From positions 19,317 through 83,316 of the forward strand of contig NZ_JAAOEO010000019.1 in NCBI RefSeq assembly GCF_011393025.1: a stretch of 64,000 bases of DNA. The letters run 5' to 3'. How positions within the stretch are numbered: position 1 is the stretch's first letter; each line of letters starts with the position of its first letter. The notes under the pieces are model-generated. The model had not been told where the DNA came from. It worked only from the letters and a program-made list of their open reading frames with translations, and ran no database searches. Below, one piece after another: positions 26,718-35,625 of this stretch. Source of the stretch: Neobacillus terrae (GTDB taxonomy: Bacteria > Bacillota > Bacilli > Bacillales > Cytobacillaceae). A program made the translations under genes and the position numbers.

Positions 26718-28034
26718 TTGAAGGAAATATTAAAAGGATCAATAATCAATCTTGCAAATTTATATCGCAGTAAACAGCTTTCTCCAGTCGAACTTGTAAG
26801 CTATTTGTTTTCTTGTATTGAAAAAGAAGAGCTAAAGTTAAATGCGTTTATTTCACTTTTCAAGAAGGATGCGCTGGTTTCAGCACAGCAAGCAGAAGCA
26901 CTATTTTTACAAGGAAAGCCAACTCACCTACTAACTGGGGTGCCGTATTCCTTAAAAGATCTATTTTATACAAGAGGAAGGCTAACAACCTGCGGGTCAA
27001 CGATACTGAAAGACTTTATTCCTGATCACAACGCTGATGTGGTCGAGAAGCTTACGGACACAGGTGCTAATTTTATAGGGAAAACCAATATGCTTGAGTT
27101 TGCTTACGGAATTGTTCACCCGAAATACAAGCAAACCAACAATCCTTGGGACTTGAATAAAACTGCCGGAGGTTCTAGCGGCGGCTCCGCAGCTTCAGTG
27201 GCGGCCGGGCTCGGCTTTTTTTCTATGGGTTCGGACACAGGCGGTTCTATTAGAATTCCGGCTTCCTATTGTGGTGTTGCTGGATTAAAGCCTACCTATG
27301 ATGCGATAAGCGTACAGGGCGTTTTCCCACTTTCTTGGTCACTCGATCACGCCGGGCCAATTGCCAAAACAGCCGAGGATTTATTATTAGTTTGGGATGC
27401 AATCTCAGAATTCAATACCAAGGGTTCATTAGATGGAATAAAGAGGATTGGTATACTCCCAGAATCTTATTTAAGAAGTATAGAGTCTGATGTAAGAGAA
27501 GTCTACAATCACTCACTGGACATTGCAGAAGAGCTTGGCTGGCAGCTCGTAACAGTAGAGATTCCAGGCTGGGAGAAAACCGAGGATATCCTTATGAAGA
27601 TATTGCTTCCTGAAGCGGCGCAAATTCATAAAAATTGGTTGAATCGTAAACATGATTACGCACCCCTGACCTTTAGTCAACTCGAACTTGGTATGGAACA
27701 AAAAGCAGTAGATTACCTTGAAGGGCTACAGCAGCAAAAGGAGTTTCGGGTGACCGTCTCTGAGGTTTTTACTAAAGTGGATGTACTGTTGATGCCAACG
27801 GTCGCGTTTCCTGCACCCGGAGAGGATCCAGTGATTGGTGACCATGATAAAAATGAAATGACATTTACTGGTCCCTTTAATGTTTCCGGGCATCCTGCAG
27901 TCACAATTAATCTTGGCTATTCCAATGAAGGAATGCCGATTGGGATGCAATTGGCAGGACCTTTGAATAAAGACAGGGAATTATTAAGTATCGCTCGAGC
28001 ATTAGAGCAAGGGGCGAATTTAAAAAAGGGGTGA
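26718..28034 (+). CDS. Amidase (amidase-signature family)
   Basis: A 438-residue hydrolase with the Ser-Ser-Lys triad of the amidase-signature family. The Lys lies in YSLKDLF (about residue 80), and the glycine/serine-rich GGSSGGSAASVAAG supplies Ser, followed by GSDTGGSIRIPA with the nucleophilic Ser. It resembles GatA, but no gatB or gatC is present, so it is a stand-alone amidase. The TTG at 26718 has AGGTGA 5 bases upstream; a GTG nine bases earlier is possible. Confidence 0.85.
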   Translation: MKEILKGSIINLANLYRSKQLSPVELVSYLFSCIEKEELKLNAFISLFKKDALVSAQQAEALFLQGKPTHLLTGVPYSLKDLFYTRGRLTTCGSTILKDFIPDHNADVVEKLTDTGANFIGKTNMLEFAYGIVHPKYKQTNNPWDLNKTAGGSSGGSAASVAAGLGFFSMGSDTGGSIRIPASYCGVAGLKPTYDAISVQGVFPLSWSLDHAGPIAKTAEDLLLVWDAISEFNTKGSLDGIKRIGILPESYLRSIESDVREVYNHSLDIAEELGWQLVTVEIPGWEKTEDILMKILLPEAAQIHKNWLNRKHDYAPLTFSQLELGMEQKAVDYLEGLQQQKEFRVTVSEVFTKVDVLLMPTVAFPAPGEDPVIGDHDKNEMTFTGPFNVSGHPAVTINLGYSNEGMPIGMQLAGPLNKDRELLSIARALEQGANLKKG

Positions 28035-28040
28035 GAAATA

Positions 28041-29174
28041 TTGTCTGATATATTGTCATTTTTACAGGATCATCAGTCAGAAATGGAAGAAACGCTTTTG
28101 AGGCTTGTTGAAGCAGAATCTCCCTCTACTAACAAAGAATTAACCGACCAATGCGGCATTGTACTGCAAAAGGAATTTGAAAGATTAGTTGGCGGCAAGG
28201 CTGAGATTATTCCTCAGGAAAGGGTCGGAAACCAATATTGTTTTACATACGGGACTGGTGAGGAACAAGAGCAAATTTTAATCATTGCCCACTATGACAC
28301 CGTATGGAGCCAAGGGGCACTCCCGATTAAAAAAGAAAATGGCATATTGTATGGTCCGGGTACATTTGACATGAAGGGAGGTCTAACCACTACCCTTTGG
28401 GCCTTAAAGGCATTAAAAGAGTTTAATATTTTTGGTAAAAGAAAGGTTGTCTTTTTTGTTAGTTCGGACGAGGAGGTCGGCAGCCTTTTTTCCAGGGAAA
28501 CAATTGAAAAGCTGGCCAAAGACAGCTCAATGGTCTATGTACCAGAATCCAGTATTTCCCCGGATGCAGCAGTAAAAACCTCTCGAAAAGGTGTTGGATG
28601 GTTCACAATTAATATTTCAGGAGTCACCGGTCATGCCGGTATAGATCCTTGGGCTGGTGCAAGTGCGATTGAAGAGCTAGCATTGCAAATTGTGGAGATG
28701 AAGAAGTTAGCAGACAAAGAAAAAGGGATTTCAGTGAATGTTGGATTAATTGAAGGCGGCAGCCGGCCCAATGTTATTGCCAAGCATGCACATGCAGAAG
28801 TGGATGTAAGATTTACGGCAAAGGAACAAGCGTATGAGTTGGAACGTGAATTCCAAAACCTTACACCATTTTTAAATGGTACAACAGTTGAGGTGAGCGG
28901 TGGGATAAACCGGTATCCATTGGAGAGGAATGCTGAAGTCATTATGTTATATGAACAACTAAAAGAGATTGCAGCCGGCCATGGATATGAATTGAAAGAA
29001 GGTTCATCAGGCGGGGCAAGTGACGGGAATTTTACCGCAGGCCTTGGAATCCCAACCATAGATGGCCTTGGGCCACAGGGAGCAGGTGCCCATTCTGATG
29101 ATGAGCATGTGGTATTGGCCAACTTACCATATCGTGCAGCATTGTTGGCGGAAGCATTGAAAAAAAATATTTAA
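28041..29174 (+). CDS. M20-family metallopeptidase (carboxypeptidase G2-like)
   Basis: A 377-residue co-catalytic zinc peptidase. Visible motifs are HYDTV (first His/Asp), GPGTFDMKGG (bridging Asp), SSDEEVGS (catalytic Glu pair), the lid-domain GVTGHAG, and the C-terminal His in GAGAHSDDEH. The spacing resembles glutamate carboxypeptidase/CPG2 more than DapE. The start is TTG at 28041, after GGTGAG. The substrate is probably an amide or dipeptide delivered by the importer (inference). Confidence 0.85.
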   Translation: MSDILSFLQDHQSEMEETLLRLVEAESPSTNKELTDQCGIVLQKEFERLVGGKAEIIPQERVGNQYCFTYGTGEEQEQILIIAHYDTVWSQGALPIKKENGILYGPGTFDMKGGLTTTLWALKALKEFNIFGKRKVVFFVSSDEEVGSLFSRETIEKLAKDSSMVYVPESSISPDAAVKTSRKGVGWFTINISGVTGHAGIDPWAGASAIEELALQIVEMKKLADKEKGISVNVGLIEGGSRPNVIAKHAHAEVDVRFTAKEQAYELEREFQNLTPFLNGTTVEVSGGINRYPLERNAEVIMLYEQLKEIAAGHGYELKEGSSGGASDGNFTAGLGIPTIDGLGPQGAGAHSDDEHVVLANLPYRAALLAEALKKNI

Positions 29175-29189
29175 TGGGAGTGACGATTC

Positions 29190-29924
29190 ATGTACATGAT
29201 GGATTTAAGTTTGCGCCAATTTGAAGATGTGTTAAAAAGCGGTGTTGATACAGCCATTTTACCGATTGGTATGGTGGAAGCACACGGTCCCCATTGCTCG
29301 CTTGGAACAGATGTGTTAATCCCGAGGGAGTTTTTAAGACGGCTGGACAGGATTATAGGTGAAAAAGTAGTCATTGGAGCAGAAATTTCTTATGGTCATT
29401 CCTGGGCGCTGCAGTCTTTCAAAGGGACCATTGATGTTTCAGTTGAGGCATTTTCTAACTATGTATTTGAAGTAGGGAAGGAGTTTCACCGGAGCGGCTT
29501 TAAAAATTTAGTGTTTTTTAATGGGCATGGTGGAAACATTAACAGCTTAAATACGGTTGGTGAAAAGTTAGCCGATTTAGGATTAACTATTTTAATGATT
29601 AATTGGTGGGTGGATTACCGCGATACGATTAAAACTATTGCAGCTGAGCCTGGCCATGCCGGTGAAGATGAGACTTCATTAGTACTGGCAATCTCAGAAT
29701 CTCTTGCGGATACTAGCCAAGTAGGCAATCACCAAATCGAGCTGTCACCAAAAATAAAGTACCGCAACTGGGGGAGATCAATTTTTCCCGAAGGCTATTT
29801 AGGAAATGCAGGAGCAGCAACTGTGGAAAAAGGAGAAAAATTGTATCAAGCAATGATTCCGCTCATGTTAAAGGACTTTGAAGACATGTGGAAGGTTAAC
29901 AAACCAGTACAAACTCAAATTTAA
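29190..29924 (+). CDS. Creatininase-family amidohydrolase
   Basis: A 244-residue protein of the creatinine amidohydrolase fold. The family's metal ligands appear in MVEAHGPHCSLGTD (Glu, His, Asp), FFNGHGGN, and PGHAGEDETS (Glu). Family members open cyclic or formyl amides (creatinine, formamidopyrimidines, MftE peptide cleavage), so the exact reaction is open. It follows the M20 gene by 15 bp and precedes the DUF885 gene by 12 bp. Confidence 0.85.
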   Translation: MYMMDLSLRQFEDVLKSGVDTAILPIGMVEAHGPHCSLGTDVLIPREFLRRLDRIIGEKVVIGAEISYGHSWALQSFKGTIDVSVEAFSNYVFEVGKEFHRSGFKNLVFFNGHGGNINSLNTVGEKLADLGLTILMINWWVDYRDTIKTIAAEPGHAGEDETSLVLAISESLADTSQVGNHQIELSPKIKYRNWGRSIFPEGYLGNAGAATVEKGEKLYQAMIPLMLKDFEDMWKVNKPVQTQI

Positions 29925-29936
29925 GGGGGGTACTTG

Positions 29937-31187
29937 ATGCTGCGTTGGACGAAGGAAAAGACAGGAGAAAAAATAGTTGATATCGTTTTAAGCTTAAATG
30001 ATCAGGTGCAAAAGCTATATCAACAGGAAGTGGCAACTGCCAGCTACAGTGATGTAAAGTCGAGTCTTCATACCTTTGATGAAATCGGCAAAACGATTGA
30101 GGAAGTGGAAAAGGAGATTCAATCGTTAGAAGGGCACCCTGGCCGTTACTTAAGGTCCATGGTAAACAGCTTTCGTTATTTTGCCAGAAGCCTCCAAGGT
30201 GATAACGTTCCATATGATCAATTGATTTTGAATATTCAAGAGCTTCCATCTGTATTTATTTCCGATGAAAAAATTATTTTTATGAAAGAACAGGTGGAAA
30301 AAGGACTTAAAGACCTTGGTTACAAGGGGAGCGTTGCAGAGATGGGTGAACAATGGCGAAAGGATACGCTGATTGAACCCGAACTTGTGACGAAGGTGGC
30401 AGAAAACTTTAAGGAACGAAGCAAGGCGGGTACTTTGAAACGTGTTATTTCCCTTCCTAAAGAAGACGGGATTGACGCAATCAAATCAATACGCGGCGTG
30501 TTCTGGAGTGGTTATTCTAAATACACCGGAAATTACCGTGGTAATCTAACTTTTAATATTGACCGTCCATGGAGCGAGCCAATTTTGGCGCAAATCATGA
30601 CCCACGAAGGTTACCCAGGTCATCAAGCTTTTTATTGCCGCTGGGATCATTTATTTAAGCAGGGAAAGCTTCCGTTAGAAGCTTCCTATTATTTAATCAA
30701 TAGTCCTACGAACGCTTTGTTTGAAGGTGGTCCGGAAACAGCGCTTCACTTCTTGGGATGGGATGAATTAAACCAGGAGACCACAGGAGTAGATGTGGCA
30801 GCCAAGCATCAATATATTTTGGCCCGTAATTATTTGGATCTGCAGAGGATGTACACGACCAATGCGTGCTATCTATATAATCTTGGTCAAGGAAGCAAAG
30901 AAGAAGCTATAGATTATATGATTCATAAAGGCAGCATTAATACAATTGAAGCAAATAATGCATTCCGTTTCTTCTCTGATAGAATTCAACGAACGTATTA
31001 TCCTTCCTATTACTATGGACGCTGGATGGTCGGTTTGGCGTATGATGCAACTCCAGTTGAGAAAAGAGATGAATATTTCAATATTCTTTATGATACGCCA
31101 CATACAACATTTACATTTATCGATGACATTTCTGAGCTGCTCGGCAAAGAGTTTAGGCCATTTGAGATTGCAAGTATGCAAAGGTAG
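29937..31187 (+). CDS. DUF885-like putative metallopeptidase
   Basis: A 416-residue protein with THEGYPGHQAF (about residues 222-232). This matches the HExxPGH signature of DUF885 proteins, a presumed zinc site. It is shorter than typical DUF885 proteins (about 550-600 residues), with a distinct N-terminal half. The ATG at 29937 has six G residues at 29925-29930. It is the last gene of the block and is followed by a strong terminator. The function is unproven; a peptidase role is inferred. Confidence 0.7.
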   Translation: MLRWTKEKTGEKIVDIVLSLNDQVQKLYQQEVATASYSDVKSSLHTFDEIGKTIEEVEKEIQSLEGHPGRYLRSMVNSFRYFARSLQGDNVPYDQLILNIQELPSVFISDEKIIFMKEQVEKGLKDLGYKGSVAEMGEQWRKDTLIEPELVTKVAENFKERSKAGTLKRVISLPKEDGIDAIKSIRGVFWSGYSKYTGNYRGNLTFNIDRPWSEPILAQIMTHEGYPGHQAFYCRWDHLFKQGKLPLEASYYLINSPTNALFEGGPETALHFLGWDELNQETTGVDVAAKHQYILARNYLDLQRMYTTNACYLYNLGQGSKEEAIDYMIHKGSINTIEANNAFRFFSDRIQRTYYPSYYYGRWMVGLAYDATPVEKRDEYFNILYDTPHTTFTFIDDISELLGKEFRPFEIASMQR

Positions 31188-31196
31188 AGTAATACT

Positions 31197-31237
31197 GAAA
31201 GAAGGGGAAGCATGACCAATGTTCCCCCTTCTTTTTT
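31197..31237 (+). terminator. Terminator closing the catabolic block
   Basis: AGAAGGGG pairs with CCCCTTCT, extended inward by GCAT/ATGT, followed by T6. It begins 10 bp after the last stop codon. Its position supports one transcription unit ending here. Confidence 0.88.
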
Positions 31238-31245
31238 CTGCCTTT

Positions 31246-31282
31246 ATAAAAAAGCCACCCAAAAAGGGGGCTTCTCAATTGA
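31246..31282 (-). terminator. Terminator of the yjbK-yjbJ genes
   Basis: On the minus strand, AAGCCCCC pairs imperfectly with GGGTGGCTT around a T-rich loop, then six T residues. It lies about 30 bp after the yjbJ stop. Confidence 0.7.
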
Positions 31283-31310
31283 TTTAGGACTGTTTGGATG
31301 TCATTAAACT

Positions 31311-32009
31311 TTATGCTAAAAATGAACCGGTTACTTTCCTGACATAATTTTGTGTTTCTTTAAAAGGAGGAATACCTCCATACTTATCCACATTTCCCGG
31401 GCCAGCATTATACGCTGCAATGGTATAGTGGATATTACCATCATACTTATCCATAAGCTGGCGAAGATACTTGGTTCCTGCAAGGATGTTTTGTTCAGGA
31501 TCAAGCGTATTTTCAGCCCCCATAGCGCGTGCTGTTCCAGGCATTAATTGCATGAGTCCAGAGGCGCCTGTTCTGCTGACAGCATTAGGGTTAAAGCTTG
31601 ATTCATGCTGCATCACAGAACGAATTAATTTTGCGGGCACTTGATAAAGCCTGGATGCTTTTTCAATAATATCATCGTATTTTTGGGATGAATTCTGGTT
31701 CTGGCTTGTCCCAGCAGGAGGAACAATTGGTGCTTTTCCAATCCAGCCAAGGGAATTAGCAGCTATTAAACCGGGAACCATGGGAGTAACAGTATTTGAG
31801 ATCTCAGGCAAAGTTAGATCATTCACCAGGTTTACGTCCGTTGATCCTTGGTTAGATGGATCAGAAGTAAAAGAAGGACGCTCTTGATCCCCTAAAAGTT
31901 GATTTAGAAGGTCCGTAAACATATTTGAGTTATCCTGTTCTTCCGATGAAGAACCAAAGCCTTGAAAGGCTTTTAATTCAAGCATGGCCTTTAATTTATC
32001 GATACTCAT
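31311..32009 (-). CDS. cwlQ: Lytic transglycosylase CwlQ/YjbJ
   Basis: Peptidoglycan-cutting enzyme, 232 residues. The C-terminal SLT (goose-lysozyme-like) domain spans about 115-232 with the catalytic Glu in MQHESSF, followed by GLMQLMPGTA and AYNAGPGNV. The N-terminal half is low-complexity with no signal peptide, as in B. subtilis YjbJ. AAGGAG precedes the ATG. It is on the minus strand next to yjbK. Confidence 0.9.
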   Translation of the reverse strand: MSIDKLKAMLELKAFQGFGSSSEEQDNSNMFTDLLNQLLGDQERPSFTSDPSNQGSTDVNLVNDLTLPEISNTVTPMVPGLIAANSLGWIGKAPIVPPAGTSQNQNSSQKYDDIIEKASRLYQVPAKLIRSVMQHESSFNPNAVSRTGASGLMQLMPGTARAMGAENTLDPEQNILAGTKYLRQLMDKYDGNIHYTIAAYNAGPGNVDKYGGIPPFKETQNYVRKVTGSFLA

Positions 32010-32030
32010 CTAAAAGCTCCTTAAGAAGTT

Positions 32031-32630
32031 TTATTCGGTTGAGAAGTTTGTAGATTGACGATACTTCTCCTCATAAAAGCGGCGAATTTTATTAAGAGTA
32101 GGCCGCTCAGGAATATGGTGTTTTTTTAATAAATCAGAGAAGGCTTTCTTGCCTGTCTCATATTCTTCTACTTCGTATTCTAACTCATAGTCCTCCATAT
32201 TTAAATAGGTACTATAATCTAAAACGAGCAGACCGGATAGATATTTTACTTCAGCTCGTTTTGTCGTAAGAGCCCCAAAGTAAGCAAGCATATTAAAATT
32301 GACCCCTAATTCCTCAACGGCCATCTTTACTAAACCTTCAGGGAGCCTGCCTGCATTGAAAGCTTCATGTGCTTGAATGGAGGTAAGAATCTGGTTGGTT
32401 TCCAAAAGACCTTGGGAGGCTGGCTGTTTCAAAGTCATTTCATAGGAGCCCTTTTTTTGGCGAATTCTAAGTGCAGATCCTTTTTCCTTCAAAGCAAAAT
32501 TAGCTGTGTCAAAGTAATGATTCTCCTGAGTGAAAAAGTTGTTTTCGTTTATTTGAAAGGCTTCTTTCAGCTGGTTATATTCATATTTCGTCAGCATATT
32601 TTTAAATTCAATTTCAAGATGTTGTGACAA
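32031..32630 (-). CDS. yjbK: CYTH-domain protein YjbK
   Basis: A 199-residue triphosphate tunnel metalloenzyme-like protein. The N-terminal ExExK signature is LEIEFK, and further strands carry basic and acidic tunnel residues (RIRQKKGSYEMTLKQP; LEYEVEEYE). Relatives hydrolyse inorganic triphosphates or related compounds; the substrate here is unknown. It lies 21 bp upstream of yjbJ on the minus strand and is divergent from yjbL. Confidence 0.88.
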   Translation of the reverse strand: MSQHLEIEFKNMLTKYEYNQLKEAFQINENNFFTQENHYFDTANFALKEKGSALRIRQKKGSYEMTLKQPASQGLLETNQILTSIQAHEAFNAGRLPEGLVKMAVEELGVNFNMLAYFGALTTKRAEVKYLSGLLVLDYSTYLNMEDYELEYEVEEYETGKKAFSDLLKKHHIPERPTLNKIRRFYEEKYRQSTNFSTE

Positions 32631-32712
32631 GGTACTTTACCTCCTATATTTTTTCTTTATTATCTCTTTGATTTATGGCGACTGCAATTTCTGGGAGAAT
32701 TGAACTGCTTAT

Positions 32713-32720
32713 GCTAAAAT
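32713..32720 (+). promoter_or_regulatory. Extended -10 promoter of the yjbL operon
   Basis: TGCTAAAAT (TG at 32712-32713, -10 TAAAAT at 32715-32720) lies about 29 bp before the yjbL start. No clear -35 is visible. Confidence 0.4.
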
Positions 32721-32748
32721 AGGAGAGTATATATGGAGGTAGAAAATA

Positions 32749-33108
32749 ATGAAAAAAAAGCTTCGAATAGACATAGCTAATTTAGAAAAGAACCAATTGC
32801 TGCTGTCTGCGGCTCAGCCTGTTTCAGGTCTTGTTCCTGCCGGGCAGATGCTTGTTGATTCTGACAGTTTCGCCTTTATTTACTTAATGGAGGAGAATGG
32901 TGATTATACATATATAGTTCTAATGGAAAACATTTGGCCATCTTTAAAAACTGCGCTGGACCAAAGGGCTGCGGTTATTTTATCAGATGGAACACAACAG
33001 ATTAAACTTTTCAACTTTTTTGAAGAACTTGAATATTTAACCGATAATATTAAGGGTAATAGTAACTACGGAGAGGAAATGGTCACAAAGGTCGAAGCTG
33101 TTTTCTAA
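32749..33108 (+). CDS. yjbL: Conserved hypothetical protein YjbL
   Basis: A 119-residue soluble protein of unknown function at the exact place of B. subtilis yjbL, between yjbK and yjbM. No catalytic motif is visible. A strong GGAGGT precedes the ATG. Symbol assigned mainly by synteny and length. Confidence 0.75.
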   Translation: MKKKLRIDIANLEKNQLLLSAAQPVSGLVPAGQMLVDSDSFAFIYLMEENGDYTYIVLMENIWPSLKTALDQRAAVILSDGTQQIKLFNFFEELEYLTDNIKGNSNYGEEMVTKVEAVF

Positions 33109-33228
33109 TGCAGGATCACATATGTGATAAAGGAGAACTTGTAAATCCGTCATATCGGGAATAACTTGTTTTCTAATAAACAGCCATTCATCCATTAAGA
33201 TTTTGTTTTAGGGCCGGGTGATAGAAAA

Positions 33229-33867
33229 ATGAAACATTGGGATCAATTTTTAGCCCCTTATAAACAGGCAGTTGAAGAATTGAAGGTAAAGTTAAAAGGA
33301 ATGAGGGGCCAGTTTGAAATGGACTCTTCCAATTCACCGATTGAATTTGTCACAGGCCGGGTAAAGCCTATAGCGAGTATCCTTGACAAAGCCAATAATA
33401 AAGGGATTGCCCTAGATAAACTTGAAGAAGAAATGCAGGATATTGCCGGACTAAGAATGATGTGCCAATTTGTTGATGATATTCATGGAGTGGTTAGTCT
33501 CCTGAGAAACAGGAACGATTTTGAGATCGTTGAAGAAAGGAATTATATCTCCAATAAAAAAGTAAGCGGCTATCGTTCTTATCATGTGGTGATCCGATAC
33601 CCTGTTCAGACAATCCATGGTGAAAAAAAGATCCTGGCAGAAATTCAAATCAGGACACTGGCCATGAATTTTTGGGCAACGATCGAGCATTCGCTGAACT
33701 ATAAATATAAAGGGGCTTTTCCACAGGATATAAAATTGAGGCTTAAGAGAGCGGCCGAAGCAGCTTTCAGGCTTGATGAGGAAATGTCGCTTATACGAGG
33801 AGAAATCCAGGAGGCGCAAGCATTCTTTACTAGAAAAAAAGATCAAAAGCAGGAAGATCAGAACTGA
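33229..33867 (+). CDS. relQ: Small alarmone synthetase RelQ/YjbM
   Basis: Makes (p)ppGpp from ATP and GDP/GTP without a hydrolase domain. The 212-residue protein has the synthetase core with DIAGLRMMCQ, the substrate loop KVSGYRSYHVV and EIQIRTLAMNFWA, then a C-terminal acidic helix (RLDEEMSLIRGEI). The symbol yjbM is also used. It lies 31 bp before nadF. Confidence 0.94.
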   Translation: MKHWDQFLAPYKQAVEELKVKLKGMRGQFEMDSSNSPIEFVTGRVKPIASILDKANNKGIALDKLEEEMQDIAGLRMMCQFVDDIHGVVSLLRNRNDFEIVEERNYISNKKVSGYRSYHVVIRYPVQTIHGEKKILAEIQIRTLAMNFWATIEHSLNYKYKGAFPQDIKLRLKRAAEAAFRLDEEMSLIRGEIQEAQAFFTRKKDQKQEDQN

Positions 33868-33897
33868 TTAAATCTTATAAAATAAGGAGCTTGAAAA

Positions 33898-34698
33898 ATG
33901 AAATTTGCCATCACCTCAAAGGGAGATCAAAAATCGAATACGCTTATGCATAAGATAAGAACCTATCTGCTTGATTTTGATCTTGTTTACGATGAGGACC
34001 AGCCTGATATTGTTATCTCAGTAGGAGGGGATGGAACCCTTCTCTATGCGTTTCACAGGTATAGCAGCCGGTTGGATAAAACGGCATTTGTCGGAATTCA
34101 CACTGGTCACTTGGGTTTTTATGCTGACTGGGTCCCTGAAGAAATTGAAAAGCTGGTCATTGCCATTGCTAAAACTCCTTTTCAGGTAATTGAATATCCG
34201 CTCCTCGAGATCATTATCCGATATCAGCATGGTGGGAAAGAATCAAGGTATCTTGCTTTAAACGAATCCACTGTAAAAAGTATTGAAGGAACTTTAGTTA
34301 TGGACTTAGAGATCAGAGGCCAGCATTTTGAACGTTTCCGCGGTGATGGCCTTTGCGTTTCCACTCCTTCAGGAAGTACAGCCTATAATAAGGCACTTGG
34401 AGGAGCCATAATACATCCGTCGATTGCCGCTATCCAGGTAGCTGAAATGGCTTCGATTAATAACCGGGTTTTCCGGACAATCGGATCCCCGTTAATTTTG
34501 CCTGCCCATCATACGTGCATGCTTAAACCTGTCAATCTGTCGGACTTCCAGGTGACCATTGATCATTTAACACTTCTTCATAAAGATGTGAAATCGATTC
34601 AATTCAGAGTTCCCGAAGAAAAAATCCGGTTTGCCAGATTCCGGCCCTTCCCTTTTTGGAAAAGGGTACATGATTCGTTTATCGCAGATGGAGATTGA
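33898..34698 (+). CDS. nadF: NAD kinase
   Basis: Phosphorylates NAD to NADP in the cytoplasm. The 266-residue protein has the nucleotide motif SVGGDGTLL, the NAD-binding NES motif (LNEST), and the glycine-rich STPSGSTAYNKALGG. The ATG follows AAGGAG. Order relQ-nadF-yjbO is conserved. Confidence 0.95.
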   Translation: MKFAITSKGDQKSNTLMHKIRTYLLDFDLVYDEDQPDIVISVGGDGTLLYAFHRYSSRLDKTAFVGIHTGHLGFYADWVPEEIEKLVIAIAKTPFQVIEYPLLEIIIRYQHGGKESRYLALNESTVKSIEGTLVMDLEIRGQHFERFRGDGLCVSTPSGSTAYNKALGGAIIHPSIAAIQVAEMASINNRVFRTIGSPLILPAHHTCMLKPVNLSDFQVTIDHLTLLHKDVKSIQFRVPEEKIRFARFRPFPFWKRVHDSFIADGD

Positions 34699-34704
34699 TA
34701 AGAC

Positions 34705-35604
34705 ATGTCATCGCAATTTAGCTTGGACTGGGAAATTAATAGCAGCAGTGAGGGTAAACTCATCCGGCACTTTTTAAAGGAACATGAGATTTCTAAAACC
34801 GCCCTTACGGATATTAAATTTAAGGGTGGAAAAATCCTCGTGAATGCACAGGAAGAAAATGTTCGGTACATTCTTAAGGCGAATGATCTTTTAACGGTTA
34901 TCTTTCCTCCTGAGGAAACTTCAGATGGGCTGAAGGGGGAAAAAATACCCCTCGATATCCTATATGAAGATGAGTATTTGCTTGTCGTTAACAAGCCTGC
35001 AAATATGAATACGATACCTTCAAGGGAACATCCCACAGGGAGCCTGGCAAACGCCCTGGTAGGATACTATCAGATAAGAGGAATTCCAGCTACTGCCCAT
35101 ATTGTTACCCGCCTTGACCGTGACACATCAGGTATTGTCCTTATTGCGAAGCACCGCCATGTTCATCATTTAATGAGTAAGCAGCAGAAAGCAGGGCAAG
35201 TGAAGCGAATGTATGAAGCCTTAGCTAGCGGGGGATTTCCTGAAGATCGGGGCACCGTTAATCAGCCAATTGGCAGAAGATCGGACAGTATTATCGAAAG
35301 AGAGGTCCGGGAAGACGGCCAGTATGCCTGCACCCATTACAGAGTTATTCAGCGTTTCAAAGGCTGCACCCATATTGTACTTCGTCTGGAAACAGGCCGT
35401 ACGCATCAAATTCGCGTTCATATGGCCTATTTAGGACATCCCCTACTAGGTGATGATTTATATGGGGGAGAAAGAAGTATTATTCAGAGACAGGCCCTTC
35501 ACTGCAAAAAACTAACTTTTATCCATCCATTTACTAAATTTGAAATGTCATTAGAGGCCCCGATGCCCGATGATATGATCTCGATTTTAAAAAGGCTGCC
35601 CTAA
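34705..35604 (+). CDS. yjbO: RluA-family RNA pseudouridine synthase YjbO
   Basis: A 299-residue enzyme isomerising uridine in RNA. The catalytic Asp is in RLDRDTSG, and the family segments LLVVNKPANM and LETGRTHQIRVH are intact. The N-terminal 80 residues include an S4-like region (ALTDIKFKGGKILVN). It starts 6 bp after nadF. The target uridine is not known. Confidence 0.93.
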   Translation: MSSQFSLDWEINSSSEGKLIRHFLKEHEISKTALTDIKFKGGKILVNAQEENVRYILKANDLLTVIFPPEETSDGLKGEKIPLDILYEDEYLLVVNKPANMNTIPSREHPTGSLANALVGYYQIRGIPATAHIVTRLDRDTSGIVLIAKHRHVHHLMSKQQKAGQVKRMYEALASGGFPEDRGTVNQPIGRRSDSIIEREVREDGQYACTHYRVIQRFKGCTHIVLRLETGRTHQIRVHMAYLGHPLLGDDLYGGERSIIQRQALHCKKLTFIHPFTKFEMSLEAPMPDDMISILKRLP

Positions 35605-35625
35605 ATAAACAGGCAGCCTTATATT

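Noticed and set aside
26718..28034. GatA subunit of the tRNA amidotransferase
   Set aside because: No gatC or gatB beside it, and it lies within a catabolic block; a stand-alone amidase is more likely.
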